A stretch of DNA of 64,000 bases from contig NZ_JAAOIX010000002.1 of the NCBI RefSeq assembly GCF_011440395.1, forward strand, positions 186,001-250,000, given 5' to 3'. Numbering within the stretch: the first letter of the stretch is position 1; every line of letters starts with the position of its first letter. The DNA is from Pseudomaricurvus alcaniphilus (lineage in GTDB: Bacteria > Pseudomonadota > Gammaproteobacteria > Pseudomonadales > Cellvibrionaceae). Positions 1 through 10,306 of the stretch are shown here, piece after piece. Below the pieces are notes generated by a model that was given only the letters and a program-made list of their open reading frames with translations, was not told where the DNA came from and made no database searches. The translations under genes were made by a program, and so were the position numbers.

Positions 1-560
1 AGAGTGGTCAGCAGTGCCACCGCCATTGCCGGACCAATGGATTTGGGGTCATCCATATTGGCCAGCATGGCCACCAGGCCAATCAGGGTACCGATCATTC
101 CCATGGCGGGCGCCATACCTGCCAGGGCGGAAAATATGGTTGAGGCGGTGTTGTGACGCTCCACCGCCAGGTTGCGATCGTTGGACAGCAAGCGCTGCAC
201 CACATCCGGATCGTGGCCATCCACCAGCAATTGAATCCCCCGGGCGAGAAAGTCGTTGCCCACATCCACCCCTTCCAGGGCCAGCAGGCCGCCCTTGCGC
301 GCGGCATCGGCCAGCTCAACAATCTGATCGATAAGCTCCAGTGGATCGGCGGTTTTGCTGACAAAGCTTTTGCCCACCACCTTGCCTGCACCGAGAAACT
401 GGCCGAGTCCATACTTGGCCATGACCGCACAAATACTGCCACCAAAGACAATGACCAGTGACGGCACATTGATAAACATGGCCAGGTCACCGCTCATTAG
501 CATCGTCATTACAATCAGGCCCATGGCGCCCAGCAGCCCGATAATTGTCGCTAAATCCAC
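1..560 (-). CDS. pomA: Flagellar motor stator protein PomA/MotA (3' end beyond window)
   Basis: Stator subunit that, with PomB/MotB, forms the ion channel driving flagellar rotation. Reading leftward from a GTG at 560, about 186 residues are visible before the window edge. The start is preceded by AAGGAG at good spacing. The protein opens with a hydrophobic helix (IIGLLGAMGLIVMTMLM), a second helix (VPSLVIVFGGSICAVM), a charged cytoplasmic loop (KGGLLALEG, then RNLAVERHN), and the third helix typical of the family (GMAPAMGMIGTLIGLV). Adjacency to xseB-ispA-dxs recalls Vibrio and Shewanella, where pomAB sit there, so a sodium-driven PomA is more likely than MotA; ion choice cannot be read from this fragment. 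pomB should follow to the left. Confidence 0.85.
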   Translation of the reverse strand, partial: MDLATIIGLLGAMGLIVMTMLMSGDLAMFINVPSLVIVFGGSICAVMAKYGLGQFLGAGKVVGKSFVSKTADPLELIDQIVELADAARKGGLLALEGVDVGNDFLARGIQLLVDGHDPDVVQRLLSNDRNLAVERHNTASTIFSALAGMAPAMGMIGTLIGLVAMLANMDDPKSIGPAMAVALLTT

Positions 561-975
561 TCAATCACTCCTTCAAGATATCCACCCGAGAGCGCCCGCA
601 GAAAACCGCAATCCCGGGCGCCTTTAATACCCAATACCCACCTGCACCCAACCACCACTGCCGCTACACCGGGGGGGCAGCCGCGATCGCCCCTGACATT
701 GTTAGCGGCAGGCGCAGAGAATTTTCCAGCCCGGGCAGGCTTAAATTGCTCACCTGGGCCGCAGCCTGCACAGGGTCTGCCAGTTCAAGTCTAGCAGGCC
801 TTTTTCAGCTGTGTGGTTTCCGCGCCAGAATAGGGTATATTTTCGTCGCCGGGCCGCTGCAATTCGTGCAATTGACCTCGGCCGGCCGCTTCTGTAGGGT
901 TGCGCTTCAGTTGCGCCCCCCGATAGAGCAACATCAGTGCACAGAGAAACCCCAGACCAGTGAGAGCCGAGCCCC
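561..975. other. Divergent intergenic region, pomA/xseB
   Basis: About 415 bases between the divergent pomA and xseB starts. No reading frame here looks like a gene. It should hold promoters for both directions. The only candidate picked out is a weak one facing xseB (872-900). No strong hairpin or long repeat was noticed. Confidence 0.6.
872..900 (+). promoter_or_regulatory. Possible promoter for xseB-ispA
   Basis: TTGACC (872-877) and TAGGGT (895-900) are separated by 17 bases. The -35 is good, the -10 poor. The site lies about 75 bases before xseB. This is inference from consensus only. Confidence 0.25.
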
Positions 976-1224
976 GTGGCAGCGAAAAAGAAACCCGTTG
1001 ACTTCGAACAGTCCCTGCAGCAACTCGAAGAGTTGGTAAACCGAATGGAACAGGGCGATTTGAGCCTGGAGGAATCCCTGCAAGCATTTGAGACCGGCAT
1101 CAAATTGACTCGTGATTGCCAGAGCCGTCTTACCGCGGCCGAACAAAAGGTCCAGGTCTTACTGCAGGAGCAGGGCCAATTGGTCGCCCAGCCCCTGCCG
1201 GGCGGCGCAGATAACGACCAATGA
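976..1224 (+). CDS. xseB: Exodeoxyribonuclease VII small subunit
   Basis: 82 residues, usual length for XseB. It binds the XseA large subunit to form the nuclease that degrades single-stranded DNA to oligonucleotides. The family core is plain: [17 protein letters not shown], then [13 protein letters not shown] and a C-terminal helix around [13 protein letters not shown]. The start is a GTG at 976 with no strong Shine-Dalgarno. The stop overlaps the ispA start as ATGA (1221-1224), so the two genes are translationally coupled. The xseB-ispA-dxs order is conserved across gammaproteobacteria. Confidence 0.93.
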   Translation: MAAKKKPVDFEQSLQQLEELVNRMEQGDLSLEESLQAFETGIKLTRDCQSRLTAAEQKVQVLLQEQGQLVAQPLPGGADNDQ

Positions 1225-2141
1225 CACCGCAGCTGTCGGAGTTTATTCAAGCCAGCCTGAAACGTATCGATGCGGCCCTGGAGCGCGCATTGGCGCGGCT
1301 TGCGGCAAGCGATGAAGCCAGTATCGAGCAGTCCCTGCTGGCCGCCATGCGCTACAGCTTGCTCAACGGCGGCAAGCGCATTCGCCCCATTTTGGTGTAT
1401 GCCAGCGCCAGCTTGGCCGGCCCCACGCCGGGCGCCAACCAGCGCGAAGCCGAGGATGCAATAGCCAGCGCCGTCGAGTGCATCCACGCCTACAGCCTGG
1501 TGCACGACGACCTGCCTGCCATGGATGACGATGACCTGCGTCGCGGCCAGCCCACCTGTCACATCGCTTTCGACGAGGCCACCGCTATTCTTGCCGGCGA
1601 TGCCCTGCAAACCCTGGCCTTTGACTGCGTCAGTCACTGTGCCGCCCTCGACTGGCGCTCCCGGGTGCAATTAATGCAGCTATTGGGACAGGCGGCGGGC
1701 GCGCGGGGTATGGTGGCCGGCCAGGCCATGGACCTGGCCTCCGTGGACAAACCCCTGAGCCTGGCGCAACTGCAGGCCATGCACAGCCATAAAACCGGCG
1801 CCCTGATCAAAGCCAGTGTGTTGATGGGCGCCGCCGCCACTGGCGAACTCGACACAACCCGGCAGCGCCAGCTGGAAACCTATGCCGACGCCATTGGACT
1901 GGCATTCCAGGTGCAGGACGATATCCTCGACGTCATCTCGGATACCGCCACCCTGGGCAAACAGCAGGGCGCCGACATTGCCAAAAACAAGCCCACCTAC
2001 GTGTCTCTGCTGGGCCTCGATGGCGCTCGCCAGAAGGCCGGTGAATTGCACCAGCAGGCGCTGCAGGCGCTGGCGGACTGTGGCAGTCAAGCGGACATTC
2101 TGCGCCAGCTGTCCAGCTATATAGTGGGCCGGGTGCGTTGA
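1221..2141 (+). CDS. ispA: Farnesyl diphosphate synthase (geranyltranstransferase)
   Basis: 306 residues. Condenses isopentenyl diphosphate with dimethylallyl and geranyl diphosphate to give farnesyl diphosphate, precursor of undecaprenyl phosphate and quinone side chains. Visible motifs: GKRIRP (51-56), the first aspartate-rich motif DDLPAMD (96-102) followed by DLRRG, and the second, DDILD, near residue 234, preceded by FQVQ. These place it firmly in the trans-prenyltransferase family. The first motif with a two-residue insertion (DDxxxxD) is typical of bacterial FPP synthases. The gene overlaps xseB by four bases; dxs, which supplies the same pathway, follows after 163 bases. Confidence 0.95.
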   Translation: MTPQLSEFIQASLKRIDAALERALARLAASDEASIEQSLLAAMRYSLLNGGKRIRPILVYASASLAGPTPGANQREAEDAIASAVECIHAYSLVHDDLPAMDDDDLRRGQPTCHIAFDEATAILAGDALQTLAFDCVSHCAALDWRSRVQLMQLLGQAAGARGMVAGQAMDLASVDKPLSLAQLQAMHSHKTGALIKASVLMGAAATGELDTTRQRQLETYADAIGLAFQVQDDILDVISDTATLGKQQGADIAKNKPTYVSLLGLDGARQKAGELHQQALQALADCGSQADILRQLSSYIVGRVR

Positions 2142-2304
2142 TACCTGCGCGCCGTATACCCGCGCTGAAGGTCCGCGGTAACTAAAACTGCTATGCAAGC
2201 CGCGGAGTTGCACCTAAAATGGCCAGTTCGGAACAAATACCGGCAACCCGTACTCGGCAATCCAGAGCATCCGGCAAACTCGCAATGACAACCACCGACA
2301 CCCA

Positions 2305-4248
2305 ATGTTTGACGAAATCCCGCTAAAGCGTCCCACCACACCGCTGCTCGATCTTATCGACTCACCGGCCGATTTACGTCAACTGGATAGAGAGCAATTG
2401 CCCCAGCTGGCCCGCGAGTTGCGCGAATTCCTGCTCTACAGTGTTGGCCAGACCGGCGGTCATTTCGGTGCCGGACTGGGTGTGGTTGAACTCACCATTG
2501 CCTTGCACTACTGCTACGACACTCCCGCTGACCGCCTGGTATGGGATGTCGGTCACCAGACTTATCCACACAAGATTCTCACCGGCCGCCGCGAGCAAAT
2601 GTTGAGTATGCGCCAGGCCGGCGGCCTGTCGGGCTTTCCGAAAAGAGCGGAGAGCGAGTTCGACACTTTTGGCGTGGGCCACTCCAGCACCTCCATCAGT
2701 GCCGCCCTGGGCATGGCGCTGGGGGCGGAACTGGCCGGCACCGAACGCAAAGCGGTGGCAATCATTGGCGACGGCGCCATGACCGCAGGCATGGCCTTTG
2801 AGGGACTCAATCACGCCGCCCACAGCGGTCGCGATATGCTGGTTATATTGAACGACAACAACATGTCGATCTCGGAAAACGTCGGTGGCCTCAACGACTA
2901 CTTTTCCCGTATTTGGGCGAGCAAGCTCTACACCAATTTTCGCAAGGGCGGCAAGAAAGTCCTCGCCAAAATGCCCCAGGCCATGGAACTGGCGCGCAAA
3001 GCCGAAGAACACATGAAGGGCATGGTGTCGCCCGCGACCCTGTTTGAAGAGCTGGGCTTTTATTATGTCGGCCCTATCGACGGCCATGACCTGGAGCGAC
3101 TGACCCACGACCTCGCCAATCTGCGCAGCATTGGCGGCCCCAAGCTGCTGCATATCATTACCCGCAAAGGCAAAGGCTTTACCCACGCAGAGAAAGACCC
3201 GGTCGGCTACCACGCACTCAACAAAATTGAACCGAAGCCCAAGGTGGCCGAAGTCGTCCTGGGCAGCGACGACACCAACAAGCCCCAGCCGCCGCGCCGC
3301 AAAAAGAAATACCAGGAGGTGTTTGGCGACTGGCTCTGCGATATGGCCAGTGCCGACGCCCGCCTTATCGGCATCACCCCCGCCATGTGCGAAGGCTCGG
3401 GCATGGTGGAGTTTTCCCAGCGCTTCCCACGACGCTACCACGACGTCGCCATCGCCGAGCAGCACGCAGTAACCCTCGCGGCCGGCCTCGCCTGCGAGGG
3501 CCAAAAACCGGTGGTCGCCATCTACTCGACCTTTCTGCAGCGCGCCTACGACCAATTGATCCACGATGTCGCCATCCAGAACCTGGATGTCACTTTCGCC
3601 ATCGACCGCGCCGGATTGGTGGGAGAGGATGGCCCCACCCACGCCGGCAGCTTTGACCTCAGCTTCCTGCGCTGCATACCCAATCTCCTGATCGCCGCAC
3701 CCAGCGATGAGAACGAATGCCGCCGCCTGCTCACCACTGCCTACCAATACCCTGGCCCCAGCGCCGTGCGCTATCCCCGGGGCACCGGCAGCGGCGCGCC
3801 AGAACTGGCGGAACTGTTGCCGCTGCCGGTCGGCGAGGGACGTGTAGTACGCGACGGCGCAACCGTTGCCATCCTTAATTTTGGCACCCTGCTGCCCGCC
3901 GCCCTGCAAGCCGCCGAACAACTCGGCGCCAGCGTTTGCGACATGCGCTTTATCAAGCCGCTCGACACCGGACTTATCCAGCGCATGGCCAGCAGCCATG
4001 CGCTGCTGGTGACGCTGGAGGAAAATGCCGTTGCCGGTGGCGCCGGTAGCGCGGTAATGGAATGGCTGGCCGCGGCAGCCTGCGAAGTTCCGGTATTGCC
4101 GCTGGGACTGCCGGATCAATTCCTCGACCACGGCAAACACCCCCATCTGCTGCAGCAAGCCGGCCTTGGCAGTGACGGCATAGTCGCGCGCATCAAGCAG
4201 CGCCTGCGCCCTATTACCAACGCGACCAAAGCGTCGACCGCGAGCTGA
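2305..4248 (+). CDS. dxs: 1-deoxy-D-xylulose-5-phosphate synthase
   Basis: 647 residues, full length. Thiamine-diphosphate enzyme joining pyruvate and glyceraldehyde-3-phosphate in the first step of the MEP isoprenoid pathway. Visible: H53 in GGHFGAGLG, the cofactor motif from GDG (155-157) to NDN (183-185), and the transketolase pyrimidine domain with [12 protein letters not shown] near 437-448, ending in a transketolase C-domain. The start at 2305 matches the family N-terminus ([13 protein letters not shown]). An ATG 20 bases upstream is out of frame. It probably continues the xseB-ispA unit, though the 163-base gap could hold its own promoter. Confidence 0.96.
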   Translation: MFDEIPLKRPTTPLLDLIDSPADLRQLDREQLPQLARELREFLLYSVGQTGGHFGAGLGVVELTIALHYCYDTPADRLVWDVGHQTYPHKILTGRREQMLSMRQAGGLSGFPKRAESEFDTFGVGHSSTSISAALGMALGAELAGTERKAVAIIGDGAMTAGMAFEGLNHAAHSGRDMLVILNDNNMSISENVGGLNDYFSRIWASKLYTNFRKGGKKVLAKMPQAMELARKAEEHMKGMVSPATLFEELGFYYVGPIDGHDLERLTHDLANLRSIGGPKLLHIITRKGKGFTHAEKDPVGYHALNKIEPKPKVAEVVLGSDDTNKPQPPRRKKKYQEVFGDWLCDMASADARLIGITPAMCEGSGMVEFSQRFPRRYHDVAIAEQHAVTLAAGLACEGQKPVVAIYSTFLQRAYDQLIHDVAIQNLDVTFAIDRAGLVGEDGPTHAGSFDLSFLRCIPNLLIAAPSDENECRRLLTTAYQYPGPSAVRYPRGTGSGAPELAELLPLPVGEGRVVRDGATVAILNFGTLLPAALQAAEQLGASVCDMRFIKPLDTGLIQRMASSHALLVTLEENAVAGGAGSAVMEWLAAAACEVPVLPLGLPDQFLDHGKHPHLLQQAGLGSDGIVARIKQRLRPITNATKASTAS

Positions 4249-4271
4249 GCACCGCTTTTCCCGGAGTACCC

Positions 4272-5195
4272 ATGCCCTGGTTACAACTTCGTATCGATAC
4301 CGATCGCCATCGCGCCGCCGAACTGGAAGATGCCCTGCTGGCGGCCGGCGCCGCCTCCGTGACGCTGCAGGATAACGCCGACCAGCCCATCCTCGAGCCC
4401 GCCCTCGGGGAGACACCCCTCTGGGAAAGCACCCGTATCACCGGCCTGTTCGACGCCAGCATCGATGTCGCCGCCGTCACCCGCGAGCTGGCCGGGCTCT
4501 GTTCCAAGCCCCTGCCGCCGCACCGCTGGGAGCAGCTGGAGGACAAGGATTGGGAGCGCGAGTGGATGCAGCACTACCAGCCTATCGACTGCGGCAACAA
4601 TCTCTGGATCTGCCCCAGCTGGCTGCAACCTCCCGTTGCCGATGCCACCAACCTGCTGCTCGACCCCGGTCTGGCATTTGGTACCGGCACCCACCCCACC
4701 ACCTTCCTGTGCCTGCAGTGGCTGGCAGAGCAAGCCGCCGTGACTGACAGCGGTACAGCGCCATTCGCCAACCGGGTATTTGTCGATTACGGCTGCGGTT
4801 CCGGCATCCTCGGCATTGCCGCCCTGTTGCTCGGCGGCCAGCAGGTCACCGGCGTCGACATCGACCCCCAGGCGCTGCTCGCCAGCCGCGACAATGCTGC
4901 CCGCAACGGCATCGCCGCCGAGCGCCTGCCAGTTTTCCTGCCCGCCCAATGCCCGCCAGTAGAAGCGGACATCCTGCTGGCCAATATCCTCGCCGGACCG
5001 CTGGCGCAGCTGGCCCCGACCCTGACTGACCTGACCCGCCGCGGCGGCTGGCTGTGCCTGTCGGGCATTCTGGTTGAACAGGCTGACGCGGTCATGGCAG
5101 CCTACCGGCCGTGGTTTGAATTCGAACCCGTCAGGACAATGGAGGAATGGGTCTGCCTGACTGCGCGCAAGCGCGCGTCCCCCGCCTGCCCTTGA
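4272..5195 (+). CDS. prmA: Ribosomal protein L11 methyltransferase
   Basis: 307 residues. SAM-dependent enzyme that trimethylates ribosomal protein L11. An N-terminal substrate-recognition domain (starting MPWLQLRIDTDR) leads to the class I methyltransferase fold, with VDYGCGSGILGIAAL near 171-185 as motif I and DIDPQAL after it. ANILAGPL is the family signature close to the active site. GTGTHPTT lies before motif I, as in E. coli PrmA. prmA next to the DUF3426 gene and dusB-fis matches Pseudomonas. It begins 23 bases after dxs. Confidence 0.95.
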   Translation: MPWLQLRIDTDRHRAAELEDALLAAGAASVTLQDNADQPILEPALGETPLWESTRITGLFDASIDVAAVTRELAGLCSKPLPPHRWEQLEDKDWEREWMQHYQPIDCGNNLWICPSWLQPPVADATNLLLDPGLAFGTGTHPTTFLCLQWLAEQAAVTDSGTAPFANRVFVDYGCGSGILGIAALLLGGQQVTGVDIDPQALLASRDNAARNGIAAERLPVFLPAQCPPVEADILLANILAGPLAQLAPTLTDLTRRGGWLCLSGILVEQADAVMAAYRPWFEFEPVRTMEEWVCLTARKRASPACP

Positions 5196-5342
5196 CTACC
5201 CAACCCGTCCGCGGTCAGGCGTCACGGCAGGCAGTGACCAACCCCCGCCCGCTGACCGGCCCCGAGCGGCGGCGTCTGTTTACCCCTGCCCGCAGAGCCG
5301 CTACACTCTTCGCCATTCATTTGTTGCGGATATTCCAGGCCC

Positions 5343-6992
5343 ATGACCGACCGGCTTACGTGTTGCCCCCATTGCGACACTTCATTCCGTATCACCGAGG
5401 AACAATTGCAGTCCGCCAAGGGAGCGGTGCGCTGCGGCTCCTGCCTGCGTGTATTCAAAGCTGCCGAGCACCTGTTGGCCGCACCCGAAAACGCCGCTCA
5501 GCAACCGGCGGATGCTCAATTGCTGGCCGACACCGCGATACCCGCGCCCCAACCCGAAGGTGAGCAGGAGTCCAGCACAGACGACACCGCCCCGGCTACA
5601 GCCGAGCTACAGGGGTTGCCTGACGAAGACTCGCTGGAGAGCTTACTGCTCGATGGCGACATCGACCTCGGCGAACTGGATGAGGAGCTCGACGAAGAGC
5701 TGGAGGACCTGCTATCCGCCGACGATTTCAAACGCATCGATGACACCCAGTCCTTTGGCCTCGGTGAAATAAACGAGATCTTTGCGGCCCGGGGCCGCTT
5801 TGGCGAGCATCGCGGCGCCCTGTTTGACCGTCAACTGAAAGTCGTCGACTGCCACAGCGAACAGCATGCAGATGAAAGCTGGGCAGTGCATCTGCTGGAA
5901 GAGCTGCAGTCGGAGGAAGATCGCAGCCAGCAGGCACACCGCACGGCAATGGCGTCAGCCACCAGACCCGGGGTCGATTCCGCAACCAGCTTCAACTTAC
6001 AGTCAGGGCTCAACTCGCACACCGCGCCCAGCTCACAAAGCGACCTCAGTTCACAAATCGATCTCAGCTCACAAACCATTGTCGGTCAGTTCTATGCTGA
6101 ACTGGAGCAGGACGGCAATGTCGGCCACGACAACTCCTACGTCAACCTGACCGCCATCACTGACCAGCTCCCCGGAAACTCCACTGGCGAAGAATTGGCG
6201 CAACTGGACGATTGGGAGGAGACGGTAGAAGCGGCCCCGCTGACAACGACCGGGCGCGGCAACTGGCAGCGCGAGCCAGCGTCGGCGCTGGCGGCGCCCC
6301 TCCCGGGTAGTGTCGAGCAAGCGCCTGCCGGCAAGCCCGCTGCAGCGGAGCTTATCGACGCCAAATCGGCGGACAGCAAACTCGATGACACTCATGCCCC
6401 GAGCACCCAGGAGGCCCATGCTCCAATAAACCCGGCGGGGTTGGTGCGCAGTATCGGCGCCTCCCCGGTAGAACTGGAAGGCCAGCCGGCGGCGGTAAAC
6501 TGGCGCAGTCATTTACTCTGGGCCTGCCTGAGCTTGCTGGCTGCTGCGGCACTGGCCGGGCAGCTGATCTGGCAAAATTTCGACGACCTCAGCCAGCGTC
6601 CCTCCTGGCGCTACTGGTTTTCACAGGTCTGCCCACTGGCCGGCTGTGAACTCAACCCCCTGCTGGCCCCCGGGCTTATCAAGGCCTCTAACCTGATTGT
6701 GCGCAGCCACCCGCAGCGGGAAAACGCCCTCATTATCGACAGCATCCTGCTCAACACTGCCAGCTTTCAACAGCCCTTCCCGGATTTTCAGCTGAGCTTT
6801 TCCAACCTGCAGGGCGAGATCCTTGGCCAGCGCCAGTTTACCCCGTCCGAGTACCTGCGCGGCGAACTGGCCGGTGTCACATCCATGCCCAGCGGCCAGC
6901 CGATCCATATTACCCTGGAGATCGTTGATCCGGGGCCTGATGCCGTCAATTACAGCGCGTCCATCCCCCTGTTACCCGCGGCCAGTCGCTGA
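5343..6992 (+). CDS. Zinc-ribbon and DUF3426 membrane protein
   Basis: 549 residues. An MJ0042-type zinc ribbon at the N-terminus (CCPHCDTSF, then RCGSCLRVF) is followed by a long acidic, low-complexity cytoplasmic stretch including an E/D/L-rich run near 100-120. One membrane helix lies near 389-408 (LLWACLSLLAAAALAG), then a C-terminal DUF3426 domain predicted outside the cytoplasm. Family function is unknown. The gene keeps the Pseudomonas position between prmA and dusB. The linker holds an in-frame 18-bp repeat (6030-6077). The linker is longer than seems necessary and reads as disordered. Confidence 0.85.
   Translation: MTDRLTCCPHCDTSFRITEEQLQSAKGAVRCGSCLRVFKAAEHLLAAPENAAQQPADAQLLADTAIPAPQPEGEQESSTDDTAPATAELQGLPDEDSLESLLLDGDIDLGELDEELDEELEDLLSADDFKRIDDTQSFGLGEINEIFAARGRFGEHRGALFDRQLKVVDCHSEQHADESWAVHLLEELQSEEDRSQQAHRTAMASATRPGVDSATSFNLQSGLNSHTAPSSQSDLSSQIDLSSQTIVGQFYAELEQDGNVGHDNSYVNLTAITDQLPGNSTGEELAQLDDWEETVEAAPLTTTGRGNWQREPASALAAPLPGSVEQAPAGKPAAAELIDAKSADSKLDDTHAPSTQEAHAPINPAGLVRSIGASPVELEGQPAAVNWRSHLLWACLSLLAAAALAGQLIWQNFDDLSQRPSWRYWFSQVCPLAGCELNPLLAPGLIKASNLIVRSHPQRENALIIDSILLNTASFQQPFPDFQLSFSNLQGEILGQRQFTPSEYLRGELAGVTSMPSGQPIHITLEIVDPGPDAVNYSASIPLLPAASR
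6030..6077. repeat. 18-bp tandem repeat inside DUF3426 gene
   Basis: Two 18-bp units (6030-6047, 6048-6065) plus a 12-bp partial (6066-6077) differ at a few bases. They encode SSQSDL, SSQIDL, SSQT in the disordered linker. Confidence 0.8.
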
Positions 6993-7219
6993 CCTCGCAG
7001 CCACTGGCCGCGCGAGCCCTGGCACCTGATAACCATTTTTCGCCCTCTGTCAACGGCTGTTTTTTCGTCAACTTGTGCAATTTCTGCTTTTATTAGCAGG
7101 GGGTTCGCAGGTATCATAGCCAACCTTTTTCGGGGAGCCCCGCACCTTACCCCGGGGTCCATTAAAAGCGTACAGCGCACCCATAACCTGTGCCCTGGCA
7201 ACTGTCTACGGAGTTCGTC

Positions 7220-8209
7220 TTGTTCCATATCGGTCCTTACCACATTGAAAATCGCGTGGTTTTGGCGCCCATGGCCGGTGTGACGGACCAGCCCTTCCGG
7301 CAACTGTGCCGGCGCCTGGGCGCCGGCCTGGCCATCTCGGAAATGGTCACCGCCGACAGCCGCTTGTGGAATAGCCGCAAGTCCCAGACCCGAATGAATC
7401 ACAGCGGTGAAAACGAGCCCAGGGCGGTGCAAATAGCCGGTGCCGATCCGGAAATGATGGCCTCTGCCGCGCGCCTGAACGTCGCTCGCGGTGCGCAGAT
7501 CATCGACATCAACATGGGCTGCCCGGCCAAGAAAGTTTGCAAAAAGGCAGCCGGTTCAGCGCTGCTGCGCGACGAGCCCCTGGTGCAAGCGATCCTGCAA
7601 GCCGTCACCGCGGCAGTGCAGGTGCCAGTCACCCTGAAATACCGCACCGGCTGGAGCCGCGACAACCGCAACGCCGTCACTATCGCCAAACTGGCACAAG
7701 ACAGTGGTATCGCCGCGCTCTCAGTCCACGGCCGCACCCGCGAATGCGCTTACTCCGGCGCAGCAGAATATGACACCATTGCCGCCGTGGTCGAGAGTGT
7801 CGACCTGCCGGTCATTGCCAATGGTGATATCGACACGCCAGCCAAGGCCCGCGAGGTACTGGATTACACCGGCGCCGCGGCAGTCATGATCGGCCGGGGA
7901 GCCCAGGGTCGACCCTGGATTTTTCGCGAGATCAATCACTTTTTAGCGACCGGAGCAACACTACCGGCGCCGGACAATAGTGAAATCAACAGCCTGCTGG
8001 GCAGCCACGTGGCAGAATTACATCAATTTTACGGTGAGTTTATGGGTCTGCGAATCGCCCGCAAGCACGTCGGCTGGTACTTGAAGACCATCCCCGGCAG
8101 CACCGCGTTTCGCCAGTCATTCAACCAGATTACCGCTGCCAGTGAACAGCGTGATCGGATTCAGGAATTTTTCGAACAACTGAACGAGAGAGAGGATAAA
8201 GCCGCATGA
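7220..8209 (+). CDS. dusB: tRNA-dihydrouridine synthase B
   Basis: 329 residues from the TTG at 7220, chosen because CGGAG lies six bases upstream and the protein then begins [20 protein letters not shown], as family members do. A GTG at 7190 in the same frame would add ten residues but lacks family support. FMN enzyme reducing specific uridines in tRNA D-loops. Visible: the FMN-binding APMAGVTD, catalytic cysteine in [18 protein letters not shown], and the C-terminal tRNA-binding helical domain (REINHFL onward). The stop overlaps fis by four bases, so dusB-fis is one operon, as in E. coli and Pseudomonas, where fis autoregulates it. Confidence 0.95.
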   Translation: MFHIGPYHIENRVVLAPMAGVTDQPFRQLCRRLGAGLAISEMVTADSRLWNSRKSQTRMNHSGENEPRAVQIAGADPEMMASAARLNVARGAQIIDINMGCPAKKVCKKAAGSALLRDEPLVQAILQAVTAAVQVPVTLKYRTGWSRDNRNAVTIAKLAQDSGIAALSVHGRTRECAYSGAAEYDTIAAVVESVDLPVIANGDIDTPAKAREVLDYTGAAAVMIGRGAQGRPWIFREINHFLATGATLPAPDNSEINSLLGSHVAELHQFYGEFMGLRIARKHVGWYLKTIPGSTAFRQSFNQITAASEQRDRIQEFFEQLNEREDKAA

Positions 8210-8517
8210 ACAGCGCAGAAATGCTAATGGCCGATGCGCCAATTGAACTGACCAAGCCGGTCGCCGAGCAGGCCCCGGTTGCCAGCCAAAACCAGTCCCT
8301 GCGCGATTGCGTTGAGCAGGCCATGGACAACTACTTCAAGCACCTCGAGGGCCAATCGGTACAGGACGTTTACGACCTGGTTATGGCCGAGGTCGAAGCG
8401 CCTATGCTGGAAATTGTTATGAAATACACCCGCCACAACCAGACCCGCGCCGCCCAGGTGCTGGGCCTCAACCGCGGCACCCTGCGCAAAAAGCTGAAAC
8501 AGTACGGTTTGCTGTAA
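8206..8517 (+). CDS. fis: DNA-binding protein Fis
   Basis: 103 residues. Nucleoid protein that bends DNA and activates stable-RNA promoters. The N-terminal part is variable. The C-terminal core contains the helix-turn-helix ([20 protein letters not shown], ending KQYGLL), nearly identical to E. coli Fis. It starts within the dusB stop (ATGA at 8206-8209). Growth-rate control through the dusB promoter is expected from other species; the control sites were not resolved here. Confidence 0.97.
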   Translation: MNSAEMLMADAPIELTKPVAEQAPVASQNQSLRDCVEQAMDNYFKHLEGQSVQDVYDLVMAEVEAPMLEIVMKYTRHNQTRAAQVLGLNRGTLRKKLKQYGLL

Positions 8518-8658
8518 CAGCCCGATCACTACCCTCCTGCTGCTGCCGAGGCACCGCCACTAGGCGCCCGGCAGCGGCAGGCCGTTGAGCCGGCTGGCCC
8601 CAAGCGGCACAATCGAGCCAACCGACCACCACCCAACCAACAAAATACGGAACCATCA

Positions 8659-10248
8659 ATGAACCAGCACGTGAAGGTGAAGCGCGCATTAATCAGCGTT
8701 TCTGATAAAACCGGCATTGTCGAATTTGCCCAGGCCCTGCAGCAGCAGGGTGTTGAAATCCTGTCCACCGGCGGCACCTTTCGCCTGTTGCAAGACAGCG
8801 GCGTGGCTGCGGTAGAGGTATCTGACTACACCGGTTTTCCGGAAATGATGGATGGTCGGGTAAAGACCCTGCACCCGAAAGTCCACGGCGGCATTCTCGG
8901 CCGTCGCGGCACCGACGACGCGGTCATGGCTGAGCACGACATCAAGCCTATCGATATGGTAGTGGTCAACCTGTACCCGTTTCGCGCCACCGTCGCCGAC
9001 CCCAATTGCGACCTGCCAACCGCGATCGAGAACATTGATATTGGCGGCCCGACCATGGTCCGCTCGGCGGCCAAGAACCACAAGGATGTCGTCATCGTAG
9101 TCAGCGCCAGCGACTACGGCCTGGTGCTCGATGAAATGAGCGCCAATAACGGCGCCACCAGCTACCAGACCCGCTACGACCTGATGGTCAAGGCCTTCGA
9201 GCACACCGCCCAATACGATGGCATGATCGCCAATCACTTCGGTGCCCGTGCGTCCACCTTCAAGCCCGGCAGCAACGAAGAGCGCGACTTCGCCAACACT
9301 TACAATGTGCAGTACCTGAAAGCCCAGGACATGCGCTACGGCGAAAACCCGCACCAGAAAGCGGCCTTCTACGTCGAGGCCGATGCCGCCGACGCCTCGG
9401 TCGCCACAGCCAAACAACTGCAGGGCAAAGAGCTGTCGTTTAACAACGTCGCCGACACCGACGCGGCGCTGGAGACCGTCAAACTGTTCGACCAGCCCGC
9501 CTGTGTTATCGTCAAGCACGCCAACCCCTGCGGGGTGGCGGTAGCCGCGGACATCAAAACCGCCTACGAACTGGCCTTCGCCACCGACCCTGAATCGGCG
9601 TTCGGCGGCATCATCGCGTTCAACCGTGAACTGGATGCAGCCACCGCACAGCTCATTGTCGACAAGCAGTTCTCCGAAGTCATTATCGCCCCCAAAGTAT
9701 CCCCGGCAGCCGCGGCCGCCGTGGCGGCGAAAAAGAACGTGCGCCTGCTGGAGTGCGGCGAGTGGAGCGGCGAGCCAACGCGCAGCCTGGACTACAAGCG
9801 CGTCACCGGCGGTTTGCTGATCCAGGAGAAAGACAACGGCATGGTCAGCAAAGCCGACCTCAAGGTGGTCAGCAAAACCCAGCCCACCGAAGCGCAACTG
9901 GACGACCTGCTGTTTGCCTGGAAAGTTGCCAAGATGGTGAAGTCCAACGCCATTATTTACGGTAAAGACGGCCGCACCATCGGCGTTGGCGCCGGCCAGA
10001 TGAGCCGGGTTAACTCGGCTCGCATTGCCGCCATCAAGGCCGAGCACGCGGGCCTCGAAGTCAAGGGCGCAGTGATGGCGTCCGACGCCTTTTTCCCCTT
10101 CCGCGACGGCATCGACAACGCCGCCAAAGTCGGGATTAGTGCAGTTATCCAGCCGGGTGGATCCATGCGCGACGAGGAGGTGATTGCCGCCGCCGACGAG
10201 CATGGCATGGCGATGGTATTCACTGGCATGCGCCACTTCCGCCATTAA
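8659..10248 (+). CDS. purH: Bifunctional AICAR transformylase / IMP cyclohydrolase
   Basis: 529 residues, full length. Carries out the last two steps of IMP synthesis: formyl transfer to AICAR, then ring closure. N-terminal cyclohydrolase (MGS-like) domain begins [16 protein letters not shown] and contains [10 protein letters not shown]; the transformylase domain follows from about residue 200 and includes [11 protein letters not shown] and [11 protein letters not shown]. The C-terminus [12 protein letters not shown] and [13 protein letters not shown] are family signatures. It lies 141 bases after fis and 58 before purD, the usual purHD pair. Confidence 0.97.
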   Translation: MNQHVKVKRALISVSDKTGIVEFAQALQQQGVEILSTGGTFRLLQDSGVAAVEVSDYTGFPEMMDGRVKTLHPKVHGGILGRRGTDDAVMAEHDIKPIDMVVVNLYPFRATVADPNCDLPTAIENIDIGGPTMVRSAAKNHKDVVIVVSASDYGLVLDEMSANNGATSYQTRYDLMVKAFEHTAQYDGMIANHFGARASTFKPGSNEERDFANTYNVQYLKAQDMRYGENPHQKAAFYVEADAADASVATAKQLQGKELSFNNVADTDAALETVKLFDQPACVIVKHANPCGVAVAADIKTAYELAFATDPESAFGGIIAFNRELDAATAQLIVDKQFSEVIIAPKVSPAAAAAVAAKKNVRLLECGEWSGEPTRSLDYKRVTGGLLIQEKDNGMVSKADLKVVSKTQPTEAQLDDLLFAWKVAKMVKSNAIIYGKDGRTIGVGAGQMSRVNSARIAAIKAEHAGLEVKGAVMASDAFFPFRDGIDNAAKVGISAVIQPGGSMRDEEVIAAADEHGMAMVFTGMRHFRH

Positions 10249-10306
10249 CATTACGCCTGGCAACGCAGGATCTGCAGAATAATCCCAAAACAAGGGGAAA
10301 CAGAAA

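Noticed and set aside
2374-4416. 680-codon open frame on the minus strand
   Set aside because: It lies opposite dxs, which has all catalytic motifs. Long antisense frames are expected in GC-rich genes.
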